A stretch of DNA of 64,000 bases from Helicobacter hepaticus ATCC 51449 (GTDB taxonomy: Bacteria; Campylobacterota; Campylobacteria; Campylobacterales; Helicobacteraceae), in NCBI RefSeq assembly GCF_000007905.1, contig NC_004917.1, positions 1,364,001-1,428,000 of the forward strand, written 5' to 3'. Numbering within the stretch: position 1 is the first letter of the stretch; each line of letters starts with the position of its first letter. Below the pieces are notes generated by a model. The model was not told the DNA's origin and did not search any database. It was given only the letters and a program-made list of their open reading frames with translations. A program made the translations under genes and the position numbers. Below, in pieces: positions 1-7,815 of the stretch.

Positions 1-294
1 CCTTTAATAGATTTAAATGTGAAATTTATGGCATTTCAAATAAGAAATAAGGCACAAAATTTTATTGTTAGCAGCAGAGGGACAACTATTAATGGTATTA
101 CAAAAGATACTCTTAAAAAGGTAGCATTAAAGATTCCGCCCCTTGCAACCCAAAATCAAATCGTGCAGATTTTAGAATCCAAGTTTGCGCATTTGGAGAA
201 GTTGGAGCAGTTTGTGAATGCAAGCCTAGAAAATCTCCAAAAACTCAAATCCTCACTTTTAAACCAAGCGTTTAAGGGTGAGCTGATATGTTAA
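1..294 (+). CDS. hsdS: Type I restriction specificity subunit HsdS, C-terminal part (5' end outside window)
   Basis: The reading frame is open from the first base of the window, so this is the 3' end of a longer gene; the GTG at position 19 is not needed as a start. The visible part ends with the typical close of an S subunit: an IPPLATQNQIV segment, a helical stretch rich in Leu and Glu, and a final SSLLNQAFKGEL. In the family this region is the second conserved helix that docks the target-recognition domains on HsdM. The DNA target cannot be inferred because the recognition domains lie outside. A Fic gene and then hsdM follow on the same strand, so the hsd operon is interrupted. The stop codon lies inside a 29-bp sequence repeated after the Fic gene. 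Confidence 0.85.
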   Translation, partial: PLIDLNVKFMAFQIRNKAQNFIVSSRGTTINGITKDTLKKVALKIPPLATQNQIVQILESKFAHLEKLEQFVNASLENLQKLKSSLLNQAFKGELIC

Positions 295-315
295 GATTCC
301 ACTTGATTTTTAACA
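287..315 (+). repeat. 29-bp direct repeat, left copy, at the fic borders
   Basis: This copy covers the last codon and stop of hsdS and the following bases. It matches 1435-1463, after the Fic gene, at 27 of 29 positions by eye. Both copies supply a terminal Cys codon and a TAA stop to the gene they end. Confidence 0.85.
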
Positions 316-327
316 TATTTTGTTATA

Positions 328-356
328 ATGTTAAAAAATTTTATATTTTTTAACAT
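328..356 (+). promoter_or_regulatory. Perfect 11-bp inverted repeat just upstream of fic, candidate operator
   Basis: ATGTTAAAAAA at 328-338 is repeated as its exact reverse complement at 346-356, with a 7-bp spacer. It ends 15 bp before the Fic start codon. A further half-site-like TTTTTAACATA lies at 307-317. Because the Fic protein carries a C-terminal winged-helix domain, autoregulation at this dyad is a reasonable inference. No binding data are available here. Confidence 0.55.
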
Positions 357-371
357 ATCAAGGCAAGGCGA

Positions 372-1442
372 ATGAAAGAATTTATCCCAAATGAACTTCC
401 ATTAGAAATTCCTATAAGTGAAAATATGTATAAATTACTTGTAACTGCTTCAAGGGCTTTGAGTGAGCTAAGAGGTATAGCAAGGACAATTCCCAACCGC
501 TTTATATTGATTAATGCATTAGTCTTACAAGAAGCAAAGGATTCTAGTGAGATAGAAAATATTATCACTACGCACGATGAATTGTTTTTATCGCAAGTTG
601 ATAAGAGTAAAATGGCAAAAGCTACTAAAGAGGTGCAAGATTATGGTAAGGCTCTACAAATAGGATTTTGGCTTATTAGTAGGGATAGGTTGTTTAGAAA
701 CTCTCATATTTTGGCGATTCAAAAACGACTTGAACGCAATGATGCGGGGTTTAGACGACAAAGTGGCACAATGCTTAAAAATCCAAGCACAGGAGAAATT
801 AAGCATATTCCACCACAGCATTATGAGGATATAGTGCGTTTAATGAGTAATTTAGAGCAATATATAAATGATGATAGTATGCAAGACTTAGACCCGCTTA
901 TCAAAATGGCAATTATTCATTATCAATTTGAAAGCATACACCCATTTTATGATGGGAATGGGAGAAGTGGGAGGATTATTAATATCCTATATCTTGTGTA
1001 TAAAGGGCTTTTGGACTTGCCTATACTCTACCTAAGTGGTTATATTGTGCGGCATAAGGCAGAATATTATGAACTTTTACAAAAAGTGCGTGATGAAAAT
1101 GCGTGGGAAGAGTGGATAAGCTATATTTTAAAAGGAGTAGAATATACTTCTAAAACAACGACTACAACAATAAAAACTATTCAAAGCCTTATGCAACACA
1201 CAAAAGATTTATTAAAAAATCAAACTGAATTTTACACAAAAGATTTTTTAGAGACTTTGTTTATACACCCATACACTAGGATAGAAACGATTGCAAGTAA
1301 GCTTAATATCACAAGGCAGACTGCTTCAAAATATCTTAAAATTTGTGAGGAGCTTAAAATCGTGCGATGTGTAAAAATAGGTAGGAATCATTATTATGTC
1401 AATATTGGCTTATTTGAATTGTTTAAAAAGGGAGTATGTTAA
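372..1442 (+). CDS. Fic family protein (probable AMPylase) with C-terminal winged-helix DNA-binding domain
   Basis: The 356-residue protein has the Fic core motif HPFYDGNGRSGR near residues 190-201, with the His and the phosphate-binding loop intact. Near residue 58 it has SSEIEN, which fits the [S/T]xxxE[G/N] inhibitory helix and suggests a class II, self-inhibited Fic enzyme. Such enzymes normally transfer AMP from ATP to a protein hydroxyl group. The last 80 residues form a winged helix-turn-helix (IASKLNITRQTASKYLKI). The gene stands between hsdS and hsdM, is bracketed by a 29-bp direct repeat, and has an inverted repeat just before its start. A role linked to the restriction system is possible but not shown. 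The start has only a weak ribosome site. Confidence 0.88.
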   Translation: MKEFIPNELPLEIPISENMYKLLVTASRALSELRGIARTIPNRFILINALVLQEAKDSSEIENIITTHDELFLSQVDKSKMAKATKEVQDYGKALQIGFWLISRDRLFRNSHILAIQKRLERNDAGFRRQSGTMLKNPSTGEIKHIPPQHYEDIVRLMSNLEQYINDDSMQDLDPLIKMAIIHYQFESIHPFYDGNGRSGRIINILYLVYKGLLDLPILYLSGYIVRHKAEYYELLQKVRDENAWEEWISYILKGVEYTSKTTTTTIKTIQSLMQHTKDLLKNQTEFYTKDFLETLFIHPYTRIETIASKLNITRQTASKYLKICEELKIVRCVKIGRNHYYVNIGLFELFKKGVC

Positions 1443-1463
1443 AATTCCGCTTGATTTTTAACA
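1435..1463 (+). repeat. 29-bp direct repeat, right copy, at the fic borders
   Basis: Second copy of the repeat at 287-315, with two mismatches. It covers the terminal Cys codon and TAA stop of the Fic gene. Confidence 0.85.
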
Positions 1464-1485
1464 GAATTGGAAATTGTGTTAAAAA
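1455..1485 (+). promoter_or_regulatory. Inverted repeat upstream of hsdM, candidate second operator
   Basis: TTTTTAACA at 1455-1463 faces TGTTAAAAA at 1477-1485 with a 13-bp gap. The half-sites resemble the dyad before the Fic gene, so the same regulator could act on both genes. The A/T-rich arms mean chance similarity is possible. Confidence 0.4.
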
Positions 1486-1551
1486 AATGAGAGAAAATTA
1501 ACATATTGTGGAAATAGGTTGAAACTTTTAAAATAATACAAAGGGGTAAAA

Positions 1552-2979
1552 ATGAGTGAAAAAGCGATTGTTGCAAAGGTGTGGAATTTCGCAACGATTT
1601 TGCGTGATAGTGGTGTGAGTTATACCGAGTATGTCGCGCAGTTAAGCTATTTGCTGTTTTTGAAAATGGAAAGTGAGCGGGAGAGTATCGGGGAGCATAG
1701 CAAAATCCCTACAAGCTGCAAATGGGAGCGGCTTATAAACCTAGATGGGCTGGAGCTAGAGAGTGCGTATAATGCCGCGTTAGCGCAACTTGCAAAGAGT
1801 GAGGGCGTGATAGGGCTTGTCTATAATGATGCGCAAAACAAAATCAAAGAACCCGCGAATCTCAAAAAGCTTTTTGTGCTTATGGATAGTGAGACTTGGC
1901 TAGGCTTGAATGTAGATGTCAAAGGCGCGATTTATGAGGGGCTGCTTGCGAAAAACGCCACAGAGACAAAGGCGGGAGCAGGGCAGTATTTCACACCTCG
2001 CGTGCTGATAGATTCTATTGTGGGGCTAATGGAGCTAAAGCCCAATATGGAGGTGTGCGACCCTGCGTGTGGGACGGGTGGATTTTTGCTAAGTGCGTAT
2101 GAGGCGATGAAAGCACAGACGAAAGACAAAGAGGAGATCAAATGCTTAAGAAATGAGAGGCTTTGTGGCAAGGACATCACGCCCTTAGTGGCGTCTTTGT
2201 GCGCTATGAATCTGTATCTGCACGGAATTGGGGGCGAGGGAGGCATTATAGAAATCGGGGATTCTCTAAGTGAGTTAGGCAATCGGCGGTTTGATAGGGT
2301 GCTAACCAATCCGCCCTTTGGCAAGAAATCGGCAACTAAGATTCTAGCCGAAAATGGCAAGGTGAAAAGCCAAAAGGACGAATACAACAGAGAGGATTTT
2401 TTCGCCACAACCTCTAATAAGCAGCTAAATTTCTTGCAACACATTATGAATCTTTTAAAAATCGGGGGTAAGGCTGCGGTGGTGCTACCCGATAATGTGC
2501 TGTTTGAAGCGGGAGCTGGCGAAAAGGTGCGTAAAAAACTTTTAGAGGATTTCAATCTGCATACGATTTTGAGACTGCCCACAGGGATTTTTTACGCACA
2601 AGGGGTGAAAGCAAATGTGCTGTTTTTTGACAAAGTGGCAACAAGCGAGGATTCCACGCAAAAAGTGTGGGTGTATGATATGCGCACGAATATGAATCTA
2701 AGCCTTGTAACAAGTCCTTTAAGTGCGGAGCATTTAAGGGAGTTTGAATCTTGTTTTTGCGTGGGGGCAATGGAAAATCGCAAGGAGAGTGAGCGATTTC
2801 GCTCGTTTAGCATTGGGGAGATTAAGAAGCGCGATAAAATGAATTTGGATATTTTTTGGCTAAAAGATGAGAGTTTAGAGGATTTGGAGAATCTACCAAG
2901 CCCAAAAGATTTAAGTGAGCAAATTTGTATAAGTCTTAAGAATGCGCTTAGGGAAATAGAGCAGTTGAAGCTAAGTTAA
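1552..2979 (+). CDS. hsdM: Type I restriction-modification system N6-adenine methyltransferase HsdM
   Basis: The 475-residue protein has an N-terminal helical domain (AKVWNFATILRDSGV) typical of HsdM. It has SAM-binding motif I DPACGTGGFL near residue 170 and catalytic motif IV TNPPF near residue 255, so both active-site motifs are intact. The product methylates adenine within the site chosen by HsdS, and with HsdR forms the restriction complex. The start is the ATG behind AAAGGGGTAAAA. The order hsdS-fic-hsdM is unusual. hsdR is not in the window and may lie to the left. GC content is higher than in the Fic gene before it. Confidence 0.92.
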   Translation: MSEKAIVAKVWNFATILRDSGVSYTEYVAQLSYLLFLKMESERESIGEHSKIPTSCKWERLINLDGLELESAYNAALAQLAKSEGVIGLVYNDAQNKIKEPANLKKLFVLMDSETWLGLNVDVKGAIYEGLLAKNATETKAGAGQYFTPRVLIDSIVGLMELKPNMEVCDPACGTGGFLLSAYEAMKAQTKDKEEIKCLRNERLCGKDITPLVASLCAMNLYLHGIGGEGGIIEIGDSLSELGNRRFDRVLTNPPFGKKSATKILAENGKVKSQKDEYNREDFFATTSNKQLNFLQHIMNLLKIGGKAAVVLPDNVLFEAGAGEKVRKKLLEDFNLHTILRLPTGIFYAQGVKANVLFFDKVATSEDSTQKVWVYDMRTNMNLSLVTSPLSAEHLREFESCFCVGAMENRKESERFRSFSIGEIKKRDKMNLDIFWLKDESLEDLENLPSPKDLSEQICISLKNALREIEQLKLS

Positions 2980-3060
2980 TCTTAACTCTTCTTAATACCC
3001 TCTATGTTAGAATCTCGCAAAAATTGCAAATCAAAGCAGGTATGAACGAGGTAGCCTTTT

Positions 3061-4368
3061 ATGGATTTTATGGCTTTTAGTCTTTTTATACTCACAATGC
3101 TTCTTATTTATTGGCGTCCTTTAAATCTTCCTTTGTGGGTGTTTAGCACTTTAGGAGCTGTAGGCGCTTATTTATTCAATGTAGTGAATTTGGACGATAT
3201 TTGGCGTGTATGGGCAATGGTGTGGGATAGCACACTTACACTCATTGGACTTATCCTTCTTACTCTCGCGTTTGAAACATTAGGATTTTTTGATTTCCTT
3301 GCATTATTACTTATCCGAATCTTAAGTCAAAAGGGTGAGAAACAAAGCTTAAGTAGCGCAAGATTCTATATTTTTCTTGTGCTTTTTAGTGCTTTTTTAA
3401 GTGCGTTTTTTGCAAACGATGGTGCTATTTTAATCCTCACACCTTTAATCCTCACACTTTTTAAAGTGCATAATACAAAGGTATTTTTCACGCCTTTAAT
3501 TGTATTTTTGTTTCTTGTAAGCTTTGTGAGTGATTTTGCTTCAAATACCTTTGTTATTTCTAATCTCACAAACATTATCACCGCGCATTTTTTTGAGATT
3601 CCCTCACTCCGCTTTAGCGTGCTTATGTTTTTGCCCCAAATTGTTGTGATTTGTGGGATTGTAGGATTTTGGTATATAGTGAGGAGAATCTTGCCTCCTA
3701 GACTTGAATTTAGGGATTTGCAAAGTGATATTTCTAAAGGTTGCATTATCTTTTGTTTTGCCCTGCTACTCCTTCTTGTGTTTGGTATTGCTTTTGCGCA
3801 TAAATTAGGTATTCCACTCTCAAGTTTTACATTTCTATGTGCGATTTTGGCATTGCTTTATGGCAAGATAAAAGGGCAGCTAGGGATATTCTCTTGTTTT
3901 AAAAACGCACCCTTTGGTATAGTATTATTTTCTCTTGGGCTATTTGTTGTCGTTTTTGGGCTTAAAAATGGCGGTGTGTTGCAGATTCTAAGTGATAATC
4001 TGTCGTTGTTTGTCTCGTTGCCAAAAGAATGGCAGATTGTAAGTATGGGGCTTGGAAGTGGTGTTGGCAGTAGTGTGATAAACAATCTGCCTATGGTAAT
4101 GCTTGGTAATCTCGCACTTGCAGATTTTAAAGCATATTTGAATGAGGCGCAGGAAAGTCTTATCATCGCACATTTGCTTGGTTGCAATATTGGCTCGAAA
4201 CTCACACCCATAGGCTCACTTGCAACTTTACTTTGGCTTGAAAGGTTAAAAGGCTATGGAATCCGCATTAGTTTTATGCGTTATATGGCAGTGGCGTTTG
4301 TAGTTACTCTACCTGTGCTATTTTTAGGATTGTTCGGGCTGATTTGGGGATATTATTTTTATGTTTGA
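3061..4368 (+). CDS. arsB: ArsB-type arsenite/antimonite efflux permease
   Basis: The 435-residue protein is strongly hydrophobic, with about eleven predicted membrane spans. Its C-terminal signature GCNIGSKLTPIGSLATLLWL closely follows the GxxxGPKxTPIGSLATLLW pattern of ArsB, and an FFANDGAILILTP segment near residue 120 matches the first ion-binding loop. In the family this inner-membrane protein exports arsenite using the proton motive force, or with an ArsA ATPase. No arsR, arsA or arsC is adjacent, so it appears as a stand-alone gene with 80 bp of upstream intergenic DNA. A related SLC13/NhaD-like anion transporter is the main alternative. Confidence 0.82.
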   Translation: MDFMAFSLFILTMLLIYWRPLNLPLWVFSTLGAVGAYLFNVVNLDDIWRVWAMVWDSTLTLIGLILLTLAFETLGFFDFLALLLIRILSQKGEKQSLSSARFYIFLVLFSAFLSAFFANDGAILILTPLILTLFKVHNTKVFFTPLIVFLFLVSFVSDFASNTFVISNLTNIITAHFFEIPSLRFSVLMFLPQIVVICGIVGFWYIVRRILPPRLEFRDLQSDISKGCIIFCFALLLLLVFGIAFAHKLGIPLSSFTFLCAILALLYGKIKGQLGIFSCFKNAPFGIVLFSLGLFVVVFGLKNGGVLQILSDNLSLFVSLPKEWQIVSMGLGSGVGSSVINNLPMVMLGNLALADFKAYLNEAQESLIIAHLLGCNIGSKLTPIGSLATLLWLERLKGYGIRISFMRYMAVAFVVTLPVLFLGLFGLIWGYYFYV

Positions 4369-4403
4369 AAAATAGGCTTTTATAAAAAGTTACTTAGATT
4401 CAC

Positions 4404-4409
4404 TATAAT
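4404..4409 (+). promoter_or_regulatory. Candidate -10 element for the DUF2972/methyltransferase block
   Basis: TATAAT lies 31 bp before the GTG start of the first DUF2972 gene. No clear -35 box is visible, which is usual in Helicobacter and Campylobacter promoters. Confidence 0.45.
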
Positions 4410-4439
4410 AGAAGTAATCAAAACGATTGGGAAATAAGA

Positions 4440-6017
4440 GTGAAAAAGTCTAAAACAATAAAAATTATTAAAAGGGTAGGATTACGATACGCCCTTGCTT
4501 ATCGAATTAGAAAGAAAAAGAAGAGAATAGCAAAAAAGATAAAAGTAACTCATTGGTATAAAATTTTAAAGATGTTTATTCTTGTAAATAAAGCAAAATG
4601 TAACTTAAGTTTTTTTTTCTTAAGAAAATATAATATTTTAATTGAATGTAAAGCAAGTTTGGATTTGATTGCCAAAGAGTATGATAATATCAAACTATGG
4701 CTTACCTCTCAATCATTCTTAGAAAAATATGCTAATCACCCATATCCTCCATTGCTTAATCCCAAAAAATTAGATTACACAAAGATTCCTGCCGAAGTTG
4801 CGTGGGATCTTAATTTGCCTTTACCACCTTATTATCAGTTCGTGTTTTTTGGTAGCCACGCAACTGGTAATAGAGGATTGGAAAGTTTTTTGAGGAGATG
4901 TGGGGGATTGAATTATTGTGTGCAACCACCTTTGCTCAATGGCGAATCTTGGGCGAAAGAATCTTATTTTTGTTATTTTAAACAAATTATGAGAAATTAC
5001 CATTATACTATGCCCCCCCCCCCGTTATATTTTGGCTATTTGTCTGTTCGAGAATATATGTTTAATGATAAATATAAAGATAAGCTTTATGCCCTTATCC
5101 CCAAAACTAATGCACTTTGTCTCGTTCGAGACCCTATAGGTATGCTTAAGAGCTATACCTCATATCATGGTCGTCCTAGTTTTACGCAAGTATTTGAACT
5201 TGCCCTTAGTCCTAGTGAGATTTTTGAGGAGCTTATACGATATATAGATTGGCATTTTGATGGAAAACATCTTATTTGGGAATACACCAAATATCCTACA
5301 CTACGAACAAGTGCATTTCGGCTAAATCAATATGATGCGACTTTCCACGACACAGACTTAAGAAAAGCCCTTATTAATATTGCAGATGAAGATATTATAT
5401 GTATTGATATGTCTGAAATTGTAGGTAAGAGAGCCTTTGAAACAATGAATACTCTAGCAAAAGCATTTTCTTTTCCTGCCCCAAAACCTAGTGATAAGGA
5501 GAAATTTGGAATAAAGGCTGGTTTATATGAGGGAGTGTTGCCCATAAAGTTTGCTTATAAGAATATACATATTTACCTTTTGGACAATGTTTATTGTTCA
5601 GATTGCAGATTTTATATAGAATTAGGTCAGTTTGTTGAGCATAAAAATGCTTTTGAGCATTATCAAGACATCACACAATTTCTTTTTAATCAAGATAATT
5701 TTTATGAGCGTATTATTGTATGTATTGAGAAAAAAGACTTTGAGATTCTAAAAGAAAATAAAAAAGTTTGTGATGAAATAAAAGCATATTTACTTACATT
5801 TATTCCACGCCTAGAGGAGCAAAGGAAAATTGAAGAGACAAAGAGATTTACCGAAAAAGACATTTTAGAATATCTCAAATCTCACAAAGATTTATGTCTT
5901 GAAGCTAAAGCAGTCTTTGAAAAACATCTCACATTTCTAGCTTCTGTGCGTCCAGATATTATAGAATCTTGGAAGTATTATCAGGAGTTTTTAGCAATGT
6001 GCGAGGAAATATCTTAG
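4440..6017 (+). CDS. DUF2972 protein 1, candidate phase-variable MeOPN or sugar transferase
   Basis: The 525-residue protein resembles the DUF2972 family of Campylobacter capsule loci, to which I believe the phosphoramidate transferases Cj1421/Cj1422 belong. Visible landmarks are the LNPKKLDYTKIPAEVAWDLN segment near residue 105, FFGSHATGNRGLESFL near 138 (P-loop-like), and LVRDPIGMLKS near 228, which matches the RDPxxxxxS nucleotide-phosphate motif of sulfotransferases. The last 55 residues are almost identical to those of the second copy at 7816-9408. The GTG start is supported by alignment with that copy (MKKSK against MSKSK). An 11-C tract near residue 193 is in frame, so the gene is ON here. 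Function is inferred from family and context. Confidence 0.7.
   Translation: MKKSKTIKIIKRVGLRYALAYRIRKKKKRIAKKIKVTHWYKILKMFILVNKAKCNLSFFFLRKYNILIECKASLDLIAKEYDNIKLWLTSQSFLEKYANHPYPPLLNPKKLDYTKIPAEVAWDLNLPLPPYYQFVFFGSHATGNRGLESFLRRCGGLNYCVQPPLLNGESWAKESYFCYFKQIMRNYHYTMPPPPLYFGYLSVREYMFNDKYKDKLYALIPKTNALCLVRDPIGMLKSYTSYHGRPSFTQVFELALSPSEIFEELIRYIDWHFDGKHLIWEYTKYPTLRTSAFRLNQYDATFHDTDLRKALINIADEDIICIDMSEIVGKRAFETMNTLAKAFSFPAPKPSDKEKFGIKAGLYEGVLPIKFAYKNIHIYLLDNVYCSDCRFYIELGQFVEHKNAFEHYQDITQFLFNQDNFYERIIVCIEKKDFEILKENKKVCDEIKAYLLTFIPRLEEQRKIEETKRFTEKDILEYLKSHKDLCLEAKAVFEKHLTFLASVRPDIIESWKYYQEFLAMCEEIS
5013..5023 (+). repeat. Poly-C (11) contingency tract
   Basis: Eleven consecutive C residues lie inside the first DUF2972 reading frame, encoding a run of Pro. 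Slipped-strand change by one base would truncate the protein. The present length keeps the frame open. Confidence 0.9.
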
Positions 6018-6097
6018 GTAAATAAAGTTATCAATATTTTGTTATACTTTCATTTTAATCGTTAATGAGAAATAAATATTTCAAGGAGACTTAAATA

Positions 6098-6940
6098 ATG
6101 AAACAAGGTGATTTTACACAAGTGGCGAAGCATTATCATAATCGTCCGGCATATAGCCCGATGTTGTTAGAAAAGCTGATTGCTTGTATCAATGATGAGC
6201 AAAAAAATCTCAAAGATTTGCAAATCGTAGAAGTGGGCGCAGGGACAGGCAAGCTTACCAAAATGCTAAGTGAGTTTGGAATGCAAGTCTTAGCCGTAGA
6301 GCCAAATGATGAGATGAGAGAAGAGGGCATCGCCTATACCAAAGACACAAATATCAAATGGCAAAAAGGAAGTGGCGAGGAAACAGGCGTGCAAAGTGGA
6401 ATCGCGGATTGGGTGATTATGGCAAGTAGCTTCCATTGGACTGACCCTAAGAAATCTTTGCCCGAGTTTGCGAGAATCTTAAAAAATTCTGCGGCTCAAA
6501 ATGGCTCTGCCCATACTTCTACCCACAATACTTCTGCGGGGGGGGGGTATTTCACTGCTATATGGAATCCTAGAAATATCCTAGAGGGTTCAGTATTCTA
6601 TGAAATTGAACAAGAGATTAAGAATATTGTTCCAGAGCTTGCTAGAGTGAGCAGCGGGACACAAAATGTCAAAAAATGGGAGGAAATCCTCATCTCCACT
6701 GGGGATTTTACAGACTGCTTTTTTATGGAGTGCGATTATATAGAGATAATGGACAAGGCGCGTTATCTTGGAGCATGGCATTCTGTAAATGATATACAAG
6801 CCCAAGCAGGGGAGCAAAGATGGAAAAAGATTTTGGAAATGATAGAATCCAAAATCTTAGGATTACAAACTTTAGAGATTCCTTATAAAATTCGTGCTTG
6901 GACGGCTAGAAAGTCCAGCAAAGGAGGCTCTAGGGCGTAA
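6098..6940 (+). CDS. SAM-dependent methyltransferase 1 with poly-G tract (Cj1420-like by context)
   Basis: The 280-residue protein has a class I Rossmann methyltransferase fold: motif I VEVGAGTGKLTKML near residue 46, an acidic AVEPNDEMRE strand-2 end near 70, and DWVIMASSFHW near 107. In the Campylobacter jejuni capsule locus two such methyltransferases lie beside the phosphoramidate genes and are thought to methylate the phosphoramidate group; the same role is likely here. A 10-G tract near residue 148 encodes Gly-Gly-Gly and keeps the frame open. The start ATG follows CAAGGAGACTTAAATA. It is paralogous to the next gene, from which it is separated by 49 bp. Confidence 0.85.
   Translation: MKQGDFTQVAKHYHNRPAYSPMLLEKLIACINDEQKNLKDLQIVEVGAGTGKLTKMLSEFGMQVLAVEPNDEMREEGIAYTKDTNIKWQKGSGEETGVQSGIADWVIMASSFHWTDPKKSLPEFARILKNSAAQNGSAHTSTHNTSAGGGYFTAIWNPRNILEGSVFYEIEQEIKNIVPELARVSSGTQNVKKWEEILISTGDFTDCFFMECDYIEIMDKARYLGAWHSVNDIQAQAGEQRWKKILEMIESKILGLQTLEIPYKIRAWTARKSSKGGSRA
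6538..6547 (+). repeat. Poly-G (10) contingency tract
   Basis: Ten consecutive G residues lie within methyltransferase 1, in the interval between the core motifs and the C-terminal part. The current length is in frame. Confidence 0.9.
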
Positions 6941-6989
6941 TTCTCTATTCTTTTTCTTTTGCATTGGGCAACATAATAAGGAAACAACA

Positions 6990-7775
6990 ATGCAAGAGAA
7001 TAAGACAAGAATAGTAGAACAAGTTTGGGATTACACCAAACACGCGAAATATTACAGCTACCGCCCGAATTACGCACCCAAAACGATTGATATGCTTATC
7101 ACTTTGGCTAGCGGAGAAAAAGCGGGCAATTTGAAAGTCGCAGATATTGGCGCAGGGACAGGAAATCTAAGCATTATGCTTTTAGAGAGAGGTTGTGAAG
7201 TGGTGAGTGTAGAGCCAAATGACGCAATGCGTGAAATCGGCATTGAGCGCACAAAAGGCGCAAAAATTGAATGGGTAAGGGCTACGGGCGTGGATTCTAC
7301 ATTACAAAGCGGGAGTTTTGATTGGGTAACCTTTGGCAGTAGCTTTAATGTAATGGATAGGACAGAGGCGTTAAAAGAAGCCCATAGACTGCTTAAAGGC
7401 AATGGATACTTTTCGTGTATGTGGAATCATAGAGACTTAAACGACCCCATTCAGCAAAAGGCAGAAAATGCGATTCTCTCCATCGTGCCAAACTACACAA
7501 GAGGTGTGAGACGCGAAGACCAACGCCCAATTATTGAGGCACATAAAGAGTTTTTTGATAATATTATTTACATTGAAGAGGATTTTTACTTTCACCAAAG
7601 TTTGGAAAACTATATCTTAGCGTGGCAGAGTGTGAAAAATCCTTATTGGGATTTAGAGACCAAAGAAGGGCAAGAGATTTTTGATAAAATCACTGCAAAA
7701 ATGCGAGAAGTTCTCCCGCAAGAATTTGACATCAAATACACTACGCGTTGCTGGAGTGCAAGAAAAGTAGGGTAA
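6990..7775 (+). CDS. SAM-dependent methyltransferase 2 (Cj1419-like by context)
   Basis: The 261-residue enzyme is a paralogue of the preceding one: KYYSYRPNYAP at the N-terminus, motif I VADIGAGTGNLSIML near residue 48, SVEPNDAMREIG near 75 and DWVTFGSSFN near 112. I chose the ATG at 6990 because it follows AAGGAAACAACA and starts where the paralogue starts; an upstream in-frame codon would overlap the previous gene. It lacks a homopolymer tract, so this copy should be expressed constantly while its partner can switch. Substrate not proven; phosphoramidate O-methylation is inferred from the pathway genes at 16.6-21 kb. Confidence 0.85.
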   Translation: MQENKTRIVEQVWDYTKHAKYYSYRPNYAPKTIDMLITLASGEKAGNLKVADIGAGTGNLSIMLLERGCEVVSVEPNDAMREIGIERTKGAKIEWVRATGVDSTLQSGSFDWVTFGSSFNVMDRTEALKEAHRLLKGNGYFSCMWNHRDLNDPIQQKAENAILSIVPNYTRGVRREDQRPIIEAHKEFFDNIIYIEEDFYFHQSLENYILAWQSVKNPYWDLETKEGQEIFDKITAKMREVLPQEFDIKYTTRCWSARKVG

Positions 7776-7815
7776 AGAAAGTATGATGAAGTAGGGTGAA
7801 ATCCAAGGAGGCAAA

